Assembly (NCBI GenBank): GCA_946811185.2
Contig: OX328109.1
Span: forward strand, 6,200,001-6,264,000
DNA from: Hippopus hippopus
Lineage: Eukaryota > Mollusca > Bivalvia > Cardiida > Cardiidae
Reading direction: 5' to 3'
Length of the DNA stretch: 64,000 nucleotides
Part shown: positions 1 through 10,928 of the stretch, piece after piece
How positions within the stretch are numbered: position 1 is the stretch's first letter
Layout of the letters: the number at the start of each line of letters is the position of its first letter
The notes under the pieces: generated by a model
What the model saw: only the letters and a program-made list of their open reading frames with translations
Told to the model about the DNA's origin: nothing
Databases searched by the model: none
Made by a program: the position numbers and the translations under genes

Positions 1-262
1 CTATCCACAGTTTAAAGAAAACGCAATTAGAAAAAGTCTTTACCCATTTCAGCCTGCACAGTCTTGTGGAAACATTTTTTGTATTTGTTGAAACATTTTG
101 ATATTCATGAATTTTCTCCATGTCAAAGGACCAGTCTACATCATGATTCAATTGGTTGTTAGACAAAATGATTTTATGAATCAATAAGTAGGTGATGATT
201 TGTTTGGTTTAATGCATCACAGAGATGCATTAAACCCCCTTTTCTTGGAGCCTGATTCATCT
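1..262 (+). mobile_element. MITE family B, degraded copy
   Basis: The inner CAGCCTGCACAGTC palindrome (half only), then the GTTGTTAGACAAAATG stretch and the AGATGCATTAAACCCCCTTT end shared with about a dozen copies. Its left terminus is outside the window or lost. Confidence 0.75.
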
Positions 263-299
263 ATATATATCACTTCCTATGGCAAATAGGTGACAGCTT

Positions 300-486
300 A
301 AGTCTTCACAAAACAGCAAAATTTTAGATCTCTCTAGATCCAAAGCATTTGTAAAGGATAAATTAATGTATCCCAAATGGTTGGAGTTGTTCTTAAAAGA
401 GTGGAAAACATTGTGGGAAAAGGAGAAAATACTGTTACCAGCATTTTCTCCATTTCCCACGTTTCCAAAAGCATTCTTCCTCCAAA
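300..486 (-). mobile_element. MITE family A copy
   Basis: Long arm (CAAAATTTTAGA..CAAAGCATTTG) first, then the core GAGAAAATACTGTTACCAGC and short arm. It butts directly onto a second copy in the opposite order. Confidence 0.75.
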
Positions 487-749
487 CCCTTTACCTTGAC
501 AATTCTGACTTTTAACGAACTTGAGAAAAAAGACATTTGAAAACATGGTGGGAAATGGAGAAAATGCTGGTTACCAGCATTTTCTCCTTTTCCCACAATG
601 TTTTCTACCCTATCAAAGACAACTTCCACAATTTCAGCCACATTTAATTTGGTGTCTACATATGCTTGGAGTTTTGACAGGTCTAACATTTCGTTGCGTG
701 GTAAAGGGTTAAACTTGTTAAATATCTGCATTGTTTGGTAAAGGGTTAA
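485..749 (+). mobile_element. MITE family A copy plus terminal fragment
   Basis: A nearly complete copy from AACCCTTTACC (485) to GGTAAAGGGTTAA (712), with a perfect GAAAATGCTGGTTACCAGC core, followed by a lone terminus at 733-749. The fragment ends 22 nt inside the intron after merlin exon 5. Confidence 0.85.
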
Positions 750-771
750 CACTCAGATAAAATTGACTTAC

Positions 772-847
772 TTTGATTTGAAAATAATTAATGCCATACA
801 TTTCGAGATCTTGCGCCAGCTTCAAGTATTCCATCTCAGCCTCGTCT
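772..847 (-). CDS. NF2: Merlin exon 5 (last exon seen)
   Basis: 1 nt plus 25 codons, acceptor TGTTACAG, donor GTAAGT. It encodes [20 protein letters not shown] and YFQIK, the end of F2. The next exon would be expected to start near NKKGTE; nothing like it is present in 1-771, so it lies off the left edge. Confidence 0.93.
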
Positions 848-3800
848 CTGTAACAGAAGATAAACAATCCATCCTTTACAATGTAAACCTAGAATTCATA
901 TTGCATTGTCTAAAATAGCAAAAGTTTGTGGCCATGACAAGAAAAATTATATCATAAAGGAAATCCCTATTTATACCAATATGTGACATTTACCACCTTC
1001 AATCAGCAATCTGCTCTTTATTATTTTAATTCTTTGTTCATTTTTCAAGGCCTCAAAATTTCAGAATCATCCATATCTATTTCTCGACTCTTTACCAAAT
1101 GAAAAAATGTTAGACCAAATTGATAGAATTTGCAGACAACATATAAAAGTAAGTTGAAACATGGGTAATTGTCTGTCAAAAAGTCAAAAACCTTGTGGGA
1201 AAATGAGAAAATATCAGCATTTTCCTTTTTTCCAACAAGGTTTTCAAAGGCTAATTCCTCAGGGTCATTCAGACCAGGGATTGGTTGGTAAAGGGTTGAT
1301 AACAAGTCATTTCTAGAATAGCCAAAATTTAATGATTTGTTCATTATTCCTTTCTGTTATAGGACGCTAAAAGCAGATTATCAGTACTTACAGGTGCTTG
1401 TATAGCACAATATCATTTTTCACCGCTTGGAAACACTGCTTGAAAACTTTGCTTGTGCAATATATATATGACCCATGCTCTAGGAAAAGGGTATTTAATA
1501 CATCTCCATAATGTATTATACCAAGCCAATCAACACATAATTATGGATCGATAAAATTCCATTTTGTCAAACAACTGACTGAACCAGGGGGTAGATGTAG
1601 AAAATTTACCCATGGTGAAAAGTTACGACAAAGATCAGCCAGCGCAGGATGACATGGGTTGATAATTTTTGCAGATGCATTAAACCCCCTTTTCCCAGAG
1701 CTTGGGTCACAAGTAGAATTTGCTGTTTTCAAGCTGTGAAAAATTACAATAAGCATCATTTTCCCACAACGTTTTCTACTGTATCAGAGACCAGCTCAAT
1801 AATTTGAGTTACATTCAAAATTTTCGTCTGCAAATGCCTTCAATCTGGTCATGTCTAAAGTTTTATTGTGTAGTAAAAGAGTTAGTGTTTCATTTTGAAC
1901 GTTTTCCCAAACGCTTTCCATTTGAACAAGTCTAAAACTTTTATCATGAGGTAAAGATTTAACCTACATTTTACCAATGCCAAATTAAGCCTTTTATGTT
2001 AATGTATGCATATCAGATTTATTTACTATGTTATTCCCTTTTGATCAGCATACCATGTTTTAATTCCCTCCTTCCATGTCTCTATGGTCATTTTATACTG
2101 ATTTATGACCCTTTGGGGCAACAAGACTTCACTCGCCAACATCAGCTGCTTGTATGTCAATTGTTCATATTCCCACAATGTTTTCTACCCTTTCAAACAC
2201 GAATCACATATTCTAAGCCATGTTCCATTGTCATCTCACTCATCTGCCCATACTTTCAATTTGTAAGACTCTAATATTTTGTCATGTCGTGTCAGGCAAC
2301 AAAATTTTAGACAGGTAGAAATTGACAAAGTTGCTGAGAAGAAAGTAACTGTTGTTCAAATGATGAAATACGTCTAAGGATTGAAAAAAATTGTTTTGGA
2401 AATTTGATTGATTGTATGGTTTTTAATACCATTTTCAACATTACTTAAGTTATATAGCAGCAGCCAGAGCACCTATCCATGCTTTCCTGGAGTTTCTGTT
2501 ACCAGTTCTCCATACATTATTCTTTCCAAGCCATTAACTGCTTTCCCAAATTGCCATCATCCAAACAAGTTTTGGGAAAAGAATAAAATCCTAATATAAT
2601 CTAATGTGTACTATTTATCTACCTTGTCATACCCTTTTGATCAGCATACCATGTTTTAATTCTCTCCTCCCACATCTCTGGGGTCATCTGGTACTGATCT
2701 ATGACCCTTTGGGGCAACAAGTCCTCACTCGCCAACATGCCAGGCTTGTATGTCATCACATCATAGTCTCCAAACTGAAACATTGTTTGTTTTGTGTTTA
2801 ACATCACTTTCAACACTATTTCAATTTAACCCTTTTCCACATAATTCAGAGTTTTCATGACCCAAAAGATGAAGTCTTTCAAAAACATTGTGGAGAAAGG
2901 AGAAAATGCTGGTAACCAGCATTTTCTCCTTTTCCCATAATATTTTATATCATTCCAAAAAATAAATTTCAGATTTGAGTTACAAGTATTCTGTTGTCTG
3001 CAAAAGCTATCAATTCCAGTAAATCTGAAATTTTGTTGTTTGGTGAAGGGTTAGCATCACCTTCAACCCTTTTTCAGATATGTCCTGGTAGCTAGTGCAC
3101 CTATCCAAGCTTTCCTGAAATTTCTTTTTACATTGGCTTGCACAACATTCTTTCCAAGCCATTTCCAGCTTTCTAATATAAATATCACCAAAACAAAGTT
3201 ACTGTAAGCTGTGAAAGAGGCTTTAATCTTTTCACAATAACTATTATCATCATTCCTCAGAAAGAATTTGTTTGCCATTTTCAATATCATTTCATTAATA
3301 CAGTGGCTGGTGCACCTATCCATGCTCTCCTGGAGTTTCTTTTCAGTGGTACTGCCAATGGCTGCTTTCCCACATAACCATTATCAAAACAATGATCAGC
3401 TGTGAGACAGGAATGAATCCTGTTACAATGACTATCATCAATCCTCCAAAAGAAACAGCCAAGCTTAACCCTTTACCACACAATGACGACTTTTAACACC
3501 CCTGAAAGAGAAGGCTTTTGAAAACATTGCGGGAAAAGGAGAAAATGCTGGTTACCAGCATTTTCTCCTTTTCCCACAATGTTTTCTACCCAATCAAAGA
3601 AAAATCATTTCATGTGAGCAACATTAAAACTGTCATCTGCAAATACTTTCAATTCAGACAGGTCTAAAATTTTGTTGTGTGGTAAAGGGTTAACCCTTTA
3701 CAAGCATTTTCTCCTTTTCCCACAATGCTGTGTACACTTCTAAAAACAAATTTCTCTTTTTGAGTCACATTCAATTTGTCTTCTACAAATACATTCAATT

Positions 3801-6800
3801 TGGACAAGTCTAAAATTTTGTTGTGTGGCAAAAACAGTATTACCTTGGCTTGAACTGCGTATGATGCTAATAGAACAGAAGCTTCTGGCGGACAGTAGAT
3901 GTCCATATTTAATATTGACTGTTTCACTTGCAGAAAGAACAAATGTTGCGTTATCTCCTGGATAAGTTCCTCTGAAACATCCTCGGGGTAAAATTTGGCA
4001 AGAAATAAAAATGTGACAGGAGACTCCTTCGGAACATCTTGGTCTAGCACCTGAAATACCATGATGTGTGAAGTTACTGACCATGTGTATGAACATATAG
4101 CAATGTATCATGTATATGAATAAGCAGTTATTGGTACTTATCATCTACATATATAATTTGCCTATGATAACTTTGTGTAAAGAGACATTGTGAGGGAAAG
4201 TTTACGACACATAATTTGAGAAAACATGTACCATAAATGTACTTGCTACTCCTGTTAAGCGCATGAAAACAAGTTGGCAATGTACTCATAGACTGATACC
4301 TTTTATTCAGATAATTTTACCACATCATGGTGACTTATCTACTGTAGAGTGTAACAACATGTATGTTTCTCCAAGGTTAAAGTTAACCTGGGCCATTTAT
4401 ACATGCAATAATACATTTTATTATATACCAGTAAATTTTCCCAATCAAATACATGCGTTGAATCGGATGAAATAAAACACATGACAGAAAAAAAATCCGT
4501 ATCTACACTAAGTGAAATACGGTCCCAAATATGGTATGCTAACATGTCTCGCACACGGACTAAGCATGCATTGATTTGCGATTGGATTGGTCAAAATGTT
4601 ATGCTGTCATATTAATCCGCCATTCATGAAAACAGAGTTACTACCATCCACACTATTAATTGTCTCTTTTTGTTTGCCGTTTTCCAATAAAATGTCAACA
4701 ATTGCAAAATGTTGTTGTTGAAGGTTGTAGGTATATAATAAAAGGAATATTATGTTGTAGTAACTTTCCTGGTGCTTGTGTTTACTTCTCGCTGCATAAG
4801 AAAATTTTGACATCGCACGAGACCGAAGGTCTCGTGCGATATCAAATTTTCTCATGCTGCTCGAAGTAAATAGAAGCACCAGGAAAGTTACTACAACATA
4901 ATATTCCATATGTATTAAAGATACATCTATACTTGTTTTCAGCCAGTTTTTAACCCATTTCATCCTTATTTTATGAAACTATAATAATTTTTGTATCTTC
5001 ACGCTAAATGTTGCCCCTGACGCAGCAAGGTTGCACAGATCATGATGGACATATCTTGTGGATATATATCATATTATGACAGATAGAAAATGCATTTCAT
5101 GCTTTGGAGGCCTTCCAGGCTGTTGCTGATGTGGTTTCTGGTTTTTAATAAGGACAAATCTTTATCCCATATACCATATTTATTGATTATTTACTTATGT
5201 TTACGCAGCTGACCAACATCTGAACCATTATACACACTAGACAGTTTTAACTGCGTTTTTTTCTCTCTGGCTGTAGAGATGTCTTCAACTGATTGATTAA
5301 TTCCATGAAGAGTGTTTTATGCCATGTCTAATCAGTACAACATCAAGGGTGCTTTTGTCCTGATGTCTATGCAAAGTGCAAAGTGTAAAAAAAAAATAAA
5401 GATTCATTGGCACATTCAGTGCTGTCTGATCTTGACCTGCACTGTCAGCAAATGTAAATAACGCTGTTAAAGCCACCTTAACTCTTTAAAAAATGGCAAA
5501 ATTTTAGACTAGTCTAATTTCAAAGCATTTGTGGATGACATAATAAATGTGACTAAAAAACTGACACTTCCTTTGGGAAGGGTAGAATTTACTAGAAAAT
5601 GTGGAAAAAGGAGAAAATGCTGGTTACCAGCATTTTCTCCTTTTCCCACAATATTTTCAGAGGCTTTTTCTTATGGGTTGTTAAAACTGGGATTGTTTAC
5701 TAAAGAGTTAAGTATATAAACAGTGTGTACACAAACCTTTTTGTCAAATTTCAACCAAGCTACATATTCTTTTGAATCTACAAACTGGAGTCCAAAATAC
5801 CAAGTTTCCCTTAAACCAATGGTCCTGCACACTTGTTCAAACAGATCTTTTCCGTATGCTTTTTGCTGTAAAAGTATAAAGTGAAAGTTAGAAAACTAAA
5901 AGAAAGAATGATATAACTGATCATTGGAGGAGGATGAACTAAATAAGCCATGCTTTGTGAAAAGGAGGTTTAAAGCATCTTCAAAAAGTATTGACCCAGG
6001 TCAGCCTGTGCAGTTCATGTAGGCTGACCTGGGTTGAACCTTCTGCTATTGGTCAGTTTTCTGCACCTCATTTTCATACCTCTTTTTTTTTTTTCTATAT
6101 TAAACAGCAACAAACATACCCTATAATTCCTTTTCACCCTACTTGTTATTTACTGAATTCTCTGTCACTCAGCTCATTCAATATTAGTCCAAATATTTAG
6201 ACGTACATATGGTTGTTTGCCGTTCAACATTTATCTATCGGACATTTCACATTTTACTTTTCTTTTGCATGTTACGTCTAAACGGGCCCCACTTAGTTCC
6301 ATGTAGCAAATTTGATTTCCTAAAATCCAAGATAATGTTGAAAAAGCACTGAGCTTAACATGAAAGATGACTTAACTGGATACAAATTCACTTTTTTCTC
6401 TCTGAAAAAGGGCCACATTCATGATATATTCATCTAGAATTCAATCGTGTAACTTTTTCAACATAAATGCCGCCATATTTACAAGCATATTTCGGGTTAA
6501 ATAAAGAACCAACATTCCGAACGGTTTTTGAACGAAATCAGATTACACCCCCCCCCACGGACCGGATTGTAACAATGGTTTTGGCAACCAATTTTTTTTA
6601 ACCTTTTAGATATTTTGAACTGCATTCAGTAACGCTTATGAATTCACTGGCTCTGTCAATTGCATAAAGATTGGTGTTTTTGCACAATTTCCTGCGGCCA
6701 ACATGCATTTCAGAATACTTGGAGCCTTACTGCCGTACGTTCATTTATGTCCATGTCTTTATCTACGTAAAATAAAGCCATGCACATAAAACATCTTAAA

Positions 6801-7869
6801 ATCAGATATGTAACACTCAACCAATCATTCAAGAAAGTTATCACTCTATTTAACACACCAACTCCAGAAAGTATCTGAAACTCATGTTGGACGAGGAATC
6901 CGGGGCAATCGATTCAGAATACGTGGGAACGAACTAGATTTGGGACAAATTACTAAGACATTCTCTCGGCGTTTCTTTTCTTTATAAATAGTCTTAAAAC
7001 TCTATAACCGTCTGTTATGGACCATTAGACGATTTAGTATTTCTTTCTAGGCAAAGTTATGTTTGTGAATGAGGGTTGCCCCTTTCTGCAACACTTTAAT
7101 GGAGGTATAGGAATTTCGTTTAAAAAAATCCTTTTAGTTACGTTAACTACACTCTTAAACACTGGTTTCACTTCAAAAATAGGGTAGTGTGAAAAAGAAG
7201 CGGATTTAACTCATAAAACGTAAGTTTTTTACAACCAAGTCTTTTAAATCGGTTCAATATTGATTTATCTTGTTACCGATATAAGTTTTATTGGGCATTT
7301 TGTATTTTAAGTGTCCAAATTTGTTGCTCAAACAGCGACAAAATTCGATGTCGGAGTTTGCTAAAGAAACCTAAGAAGGAACCGATAAGACGCTACGTAC
7401 ACGATGAATGTCAAAATGTGAAAAAACGTACGTAGGGTCTTATAAATAGGACTAATTCAATATCAGACTGAGCTCTCGAAAGCCTTGCCCAAAGGCACTT
7501 TCCTACGACCAGGGCTGAAATTGTGTAGTAAACAGTTAGAGCATTGGCTTATGACTATTCATATGCAGATCAAAGGTAGAAAACTTGGGGGGGGGGGGGG
7601 CAAAGGAGAATACTGCTTTACTCCAGCATTTCAACTTTAACCACAATGTTTTCAATGGGGTTCTTTCTGTGAGTATTTACTAAAGTACTGTTTTGCAATA
7701 ATAAGTTGGTCAATAGACTTTCCTATGAGAAAAATGAGAATGTGTTGAATATTACATCGATATTCAAGAAGTCCAGCTCAGCGTCCATAGTCTGCACACG
7801 GACAGAGAAACATTTTCCGGACCTCTTCGCCGCCGCTTTGTTGGCTTTCTTCATGTTCACAAGAGGCAT
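772..7869 (-). CDS. NF2: Merlin (NF2 homologue), N-terminal FERM part, five exons, 3' end outside window
   Basis: Joining 7869-7756, 5865-5737, 4050-3844, 2774-2623 and 847-772 gives 226 codons with no stop and GT-AG introns throughout. The product covers FERM lobe F1 (about residues 20-100), lobe F2 (about 110-215) and stops before F3. Recognisable stretches are [58 protein letters not shown] and [15 protein letters not shown]. The family is ezrin/radixin/moesin/merlin. Merlin rather than an ERM protein is shown by [12 protein letters not shown] (residues 178-189), which contains the Blue Box motif known from fly merlin, and by [12 protein letters not shown]. Merlin is a membrane-cortex scaffold that restrains growth through the Hippo pathway. 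Family members are about 600 residues, so roughly two thirds lies left of the window. The first in-frame ATG (7869) follows a TGA codon; a second ATG five codons on (7854) is an equally plausible start. Confidence 0.95.
1085..1300 (-). mobile_element. MITE family A copy
   Basis: CTCTTTACCAAATG end, long arm, degraded core, short arm and GGTAAAGGGTT end. Confidence 0.8.
1470..1712 (-). mobile_element. MITE family B copy
   Basis: CCATGCTCTAGGAAAAGG start, CAAGCCAATCAACACATAAT, degraded inner palindrome (CAGCCAGCGCAGG), and the GATGCATTAAACCCCCTTTT end. Confidence 0.8.
1756..1961 (+). mobile_element. MITE family A fragments
   Basis: One long-arm half (1756-1885, TTTTCCCACAACGTTTTCTA to the terminus) and a second terminus (1911-1961). 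Confidence 0.65.
1995..2158 (-). pseudogene. Decayed duplicate of merlin exon 4
   Basis: On the minus strand this reads [20 protein letters not shown], then [20 protein letters not shown] and GIT followed by TAG, colinear without indels with exon 4. Similarity continues into the flanking intron (about 1995-2030 against 2595-2625), so it is a DNA duplication. The first nine or so codons and the acceptor are replaced by MITE family A sequence at 2168. The Blue Box reads YKMTIET instead of YQMTPEM, and the final codon turns into a stop. It cannot be used as a normal exon. I call it a dead tandem exon copy. Confidence 0.85.
2168..2400 (+). mobile_element. MITE family A fragments, opposed
   Basis: A long arm reading inward from TTCCCACAATGTTTTCTACC, then an opposed long arm from CAACAAAATTTTAGACAGG. 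The first removes the start of the duplicated merlin exon. Confidence 0.6.
2420..2560 (-). mobile_element. SINE 3' part, degraded
   Basis: Reverse-strand remnant of the conserved SINE body (GGATAGGTGCAC..GATATAACTG..ATTGAAAATGG) seen intact at 9655-9822. Confidence 0.5.
2623..2774 (-). CDS. NF2: Merlin exon 4
   Basis: 50 codons plus 2 nt; acceptor GTTTCAG, donor GTAGAT. It encodes [20 protein letters not shown] then [19 protein letters not shown], the F2 part carrying the Blue Box. The split AG+A codon joins it to exon 5. A degraded copy lies at 1995-2158. Confidence 0.95.
2825..3054 (+). mobile_element. MITE family A copy
   Basis: Complete copy, core AAAATGCTGGTAACCAGC, both termini recognisable (TTAACCCTTTTCC / GGTGAAGGGTTA). 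Confidence 0.85.
3070..3350 (-). mobile_element. SINE 3' parts, two degraded pieces
   Basis: Two reverse-strand pieces (3075-3180 and 3270-3350), each with the GTGCACCTATCCA signature of the SINE body. Confidence 0.6.
3471..3832 (+). mobile_element. MITE family A: one complete copy plus one half copy
   Basis: Complete copy 3471-3693 with a perfect core (GAAAATGCTGGTTACCAGC), followed by a half copy to 3832 whose outer end reaches within about 11 nt of the merlin exon 3 donor. Confidence 0.88.
3844..4050 (-). CDS. NF2: Merlin exon 3
   Basis: 69 codons, phase 0 at both ends, acceptor TATTTCAG, donor GTAATA. It encodes [20 protein letters not shown] through [13 protein letters not shown], the F1/F2 junction and first half of F2. 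MITE family A sequence begins about 11 nt after the donor. Confidence 0.95.
4744..4907. repeat. Fold-back palindrome, arms about 80 bp
   Basis: The left arm begins GGAATATTATGTTGTAGTAA and the right arm ends with its complement; the inner part is CATCGCACGAGACC-GAA-GGTCTCGTGCGAT. Arms match nearly throughout with a 3-nt loop. It lies in a merlin intron and joins directly to the family D element. Confidence 0.9.
4915..5288 (+). mobile_element. MITE family D copy (TTAAAGATACATC ends)
   Basis: Shares TTTTATGAAACT..TTGTATCTTCA, GATAGAAAATGCATTT and GGAGGCCTTC with 8626-8964. Its right end (GATGTCTTCAA) is degraded. Confidence 0.75.
5400..5470. repeat. Family E palindrome fragment
   Basis: GTCTGATCTTGACCTGCACT, half of the GATCAGACTG palindrome family. 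Confidence 0.45.
5478..5711 (-). mobile_element. MITE family A copy next to merlin exon 2
   Basis: TTAACTCTTTAAAAAATGGC, long arm, perfect core, short arm, AAAGAGTTAA. It ends 25 nt from the exon 2 donor. Confidence 0.85.
5737..5865 (-). CDS. NF2: Merlin exon 2
   Basis: 43 codons, phase 0 at both ends, between TTTTACAG and GTTTGT. It encodes [20 protein letters not shown] and [19 protein letters not shown], the second half of F1. A family A MITE ends 25 nt into the following intron. Confidence 0.92.
5945..6080 (+). mobile_element. MITE family B, left half
   Basis: GCCATGCTTTGTGAAAAGG end and inner palindrome CCCAGGTCAGCCTG..AGGCTGACCTGGG; the right half is missing. Confidence 0.7.
6081..7599. 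other. Merlin intron 1, no gene or clear repeat found
   Basis: Low-complexity runs (T at 6083, C at 6548, G at 7588-7601) but no exon-like reading frame or recognised family. Confidence 0.5.
7600..7692 (+). mobile_element. MITE family A fragment
   Basis: Core and short arm only (CCACAATGTTTTCAATGGGG..TTTACTAAAG), following a poly-G run. Confidence 0.55.
7756..7869 (-). CDS. NF2: Merlin exon 1 (coding)
   Basis: 38 codons, starting [11 protein letters not shown], then a basic stretch and [18 protein letters not shown], the start of FERM lobe F1. The donor is GTAATA after a complete codon (phase 0). The exact start among two in-frame ATGs is undecided; the extra five residues match nothing I can recall in the family. 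Confidence 0.85.
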
Positions 7870-8408
7870 TGCCAGAGTTATTCATGTAGCCCGTCAATCA
7901 GTGACACAATCTACATTATTCTTTTTCGTTTAAATCAAACAAAATCTACATGACAAGCATATTTATTCTTCTTTTCCTCAACAAGTACACTATCAAAACT
8001 TTTCGAAATCCTTGTCATTTAGACGCATTCAAGAAGACGATCGAGATCAAATGAATATGTTTATTTTACGGGCCTCTGTGCGGCCGTTTACTTTTTGACA
8101 CAGACAACGGCTACCGTAAATTAATACCATACTGCACTTATTCATACCTTGAATGGTGCGGTAGTTTTGAATACGGTGATTGTCAAAATTCACCTATTTG
8201 CGATCAAAGACCTCAAGAGTGGGCTGATTAGCCTCCTTGTAAATATCCCGCAAATGAGACTATAGATCCCAGCAGAATAAACATTCTCATTGAAATTTGT
8301 AAACTGGCAACCTGCTTTTGGTCTTCGAATCAAGGGTAACGAGACAAAAAACGGGTACCAGTTCATGAAATTTGCAGACAATTATATTCTGCGGCCATCT
8401 ATGGACTT
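7870..8408. other. Merlin 5' flank
   Basis: The region where the merlin leader and promoter should lie. No TATA box or obvious initiator was seen, and no repeat was recognised. Confidence 0.4.
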
Positions 8409-8597
8409 CAAACCCTTTACCGCGGAATCCCGAAAATACTGCGGGAAAAGGAGAAGAAATGCAGGTAACCAACATGTCCTTCTTTTCCATCCATGTTTTC
8501 TACCCACCCAAAAGCAAATTCCAATTTTTAAGCCACATTAATTTTGTTGTCTACAAATATTTTCAAATTTAGAATTTTGCAGTAACGTAGAGGGTTC
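8409..8597 (+). mobile_element. MITE family A copy, degraded
   Basis: AACCCTTTACCGCGG to a degraded AGAGGGTT end; core partly lost. Confidence 0.7.
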
Positions 8598-8625
8598 AGA
8601 CACCTATTTGCAAGACTTGCTACAA

Positions 8626-8964
8626 TTAAAGATACATCTACACTCGATTTCAACCAATGTTCAGCCAGTTTTACCCTTATTTTATGAAACTGTAATCATT
8701 CTTGTATCTTCATGCCAAATTTTACCCCTGATGGCTGCAAAATTGCAGATTACGACGGATAGAAAATGCATTTTATATTTTGGAGGCCTTCAAAGCAATG
8801 GCCATTGTCGTTTTCAGGTTTAAATGAGGACAAATTCCTTGAGTTTTTCTATCCCTTACACCATAAATATTGGTAATTTACCTATTTTACACAGCTAAAA
8901 CACTCTACACACTTTTAAGTTTTAACAGTGATTTTTCACTGTAGCTGTAAGGATGTATCTTTAA
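8626..8964 (+). mobile_element. MITE family D copy, complete
   Basis: Inverted ends TTAAAGATACATC / GATGTATCTTTAA enclosing 339 bp, with the same interior as 4915-5288. The TTAA at each tip may be the target duplication. Confidence 0.8.
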
Positions 8965-9336
8965 TACTTCAGGATCTGTAGCAATAAGGAAAACCAAATT
9001 CTTTGATTACCATGGCTAAGTTCTCCCGCACTACTATGTTATATACCAGTACATAAACAGCGTAGAAAAACACATTTGCTGTCTGATTATCCTTTGGAAT
9101 TTGGATAAGTCAAAATTTTTTGTTTGCTAAAAAGTTAAATCGAACTGATCACTGCGTAATATATCATTCTAACAAATGAAAGAGTACTGTATTAGGAATA
9201 ACTACAGTACAAATGTTTGAAGAAGAAGAAGAAGAAGAAAAGTGTGTTTTTCTAACAGCAAGAAAACACTTTGATAGAGCTGGGAGAAATAAACATGATT
9301 TAACAGGATCACCTCATTACTTTAGTTTAAACATAC
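8965..9336. other. No feature seen
   Basis: AT-rich intergenic sequence; a short GAA repeat at about 9222-9238. Confidence 0.4.
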
Positions 9337-9598
9337 GAGCAATGCTTTGGCAAAAGGGGGTTTGAAGCATCTCCATGAGACATTATACCAAGCAAGTCAT
9401 CGCATCATAATGTATCCATAAAGTCCATTTGTGTCTGACAACCAACTGAATGATGAGGTAGAATAGTTCTTGGACATGCTGAATACTTACCAAAACCAAA
9501 ATGGTTTTGGCACAGGTCAGCCTGAGCAGACTGCGTAGGCTGACCTTGGTCAATACTTTTTGAGATTCATTAAACTCCTTCATACAGCATGACTCGAA
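9337..9598 (-). mobile_element. MITE family B copy
   Basis: GCAATGCTTTGGCAAAAGGG, CAAGCAAGTCATCGCAT, inner palindrome CAGGTCAGCCTGAGCAGAC, and ATTCATTAAACTCC end. Confidence 0.8.
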
Positions 9599-9654
9599 TT
9601 TGCATCGATTTTGAATCAAGTTCTTACGACTTATATTAAGCACTCTTCATGCTT

Positions 9655-9822
9655 GCTCTTTTGAATTATGTGGGAAAGCAGCCAGTGGCTTGGAAAGAAA
9701 ATTGTGCGGAGTACTGGTAGAAGAGACTCCAGGAAAGCATGGATAGGTGCACTGGCCGCCGCGATATAACTGAAATGATATTGAAAATGGCGTTAAACAC
9801 CATACAATCAATCAATCAATCA
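9655..9822 (+). mobile_element. SINE body without head
   Basis: GTTATGTGGGAAAGCAGCCA, GTGCGGAGTACTGGTAGAAG, GGATAGGTGCACTGG, GATATAACTGAAATGATATT and an (ATCA)n tail. The tRNA-like head is absent. Confidence 0.75.
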
Positions 9823-10214
9823 ATGCTCTTTTGAAACCTTAAAGGCCCAACAGTGGCCAAAAGTAAACAATGCCTGTGCATTTTAATGTAAACCATACCA
9901 TTAAAAAGTATGGAAATTATTGTGAAGATGATAATCTGTTCCTGTGGGGTCGGTCCAGTTGTTAGTCGCTGACAGAAAAATGAATTTTAAAACTACATGT
10001 AGGTTGAAAGTTGCTAGGACGCTGTGTCTTTTTATTTTTTACCTGATTTTAAAGCTCATTTTTCGGCCAGTGACTTTCAGTTTTCATATTTGTCGATCAA
10101 TAGAAGTTTAGAAAGTTACTGTTCATATCTTTTAACTGGTCAAGATTTCTTTCTTTCAACCATTTGATGGTCTAAGGGAGAAAACTCCAACAGTAATAAA
10201 CTATAAGTTATGAA
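9823..10214. other. Intergenic, one shared stretch
   Basis: 9838-10010 resembles 23825-23990 (both have GGCCCA.CAGTGG, ATTTTAATG or like, TTAGTCGCTG.CAGAAAAA), so it is an unnamed dispersed repeat. Nothing coding. Confidence 0.5.
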
Positions 10215-10340
10215 AAGTGTTCTTCCTCAATCTGACACCCTCAAACCCGAAAGCGGACAGTTTAAATCAAGATCAGACTGTACAGACTGTGCAGTCTGAT
10301 CTTAATCTACACTTTTCGAAAAAAAAGAGAGATTTTTCGT
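10215..10340 (+). mobile_element. Family E palindromic element
   Basis: Centre AAGATCAGACTGTACAGACT and complement, flanked by GCGGACAG and CACTTTTCG as in other family E copies. Confidence 0.6.
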
Positions 10341-10669
10341 CGAAAAGAAATAGATCTATCGGTAAGGATGACATGGCAATATTTGGAATTTTTACCATCG
10401 GTTGGAAATCTTCATTTCCCCCTACAGTTTTTGACTTAATTATGAAGATAAAATCATTCTGTGGAGTAGTAAAAGAATGTTTCACTTGGCCACACTTTTT
10501 ACTACATTACGGGCAAGTTTGCATATTGTGCGTTATGGATGCAACATTTTTGCATACAGCGCCATGTTATCACGTTTCTAGATTTAGTCATCTGCGGGGC
10601 CCTTTTGTCGCGTAGATCAGGGATTTTATATACTCTTTATATGATCCCTGCGTAGATTTAATTTATTTG

Positions 10670-10928
10670 AGCTGTGCTCTGTGAAAAAGGGGGCTTAATG
10701 CATTTGTGAAAAGTATCTCCCCATGTCAGCCAGCGCAGTCTGCACAGTTGGACATTGGCTGAAACTTTTCGCTATCTTCAAATTTTCTGCATGTCCAAGG
10801 ACCTTTCTATCTGATGATTCAGGCATTTGTTATACAAACTGAGTTTTTTATCAATCCATGATCGTGTGATGACTTGCTTGGTATCAAACATAGAGATGCA
10901 TTAAGCCCCCTTTTGCCAGAACGTAGCT
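10670..10928 (+). mobile_element. MITE family B copy
   Basis: GAGCTGTGCTCTGTGAAAAA start, CAGCCAGCGCAGTCTGC centre, TGATGACTTGCTTGGTATCA, and GATGCATTAAGCCCCCTTTT end. Confidence 0.85.

Noticed and set aside
1996..2801. Two similar plus-strand frames ([12 protein letters not shown].. in both)
   Set aside because: They are antisense to merlin exon 4 and its dead copy; the similarity comes from the duplication.
4607..4963. 118-codon minus-strand frame
   Set aside because: Runs through the fold-back palindrome and has no family resemblance or splice context.
10217..10615. 132-codon plus-strand frame
   Set aside because: Starts in a family E palindrome; composition and sequence match no protein family I recognise.
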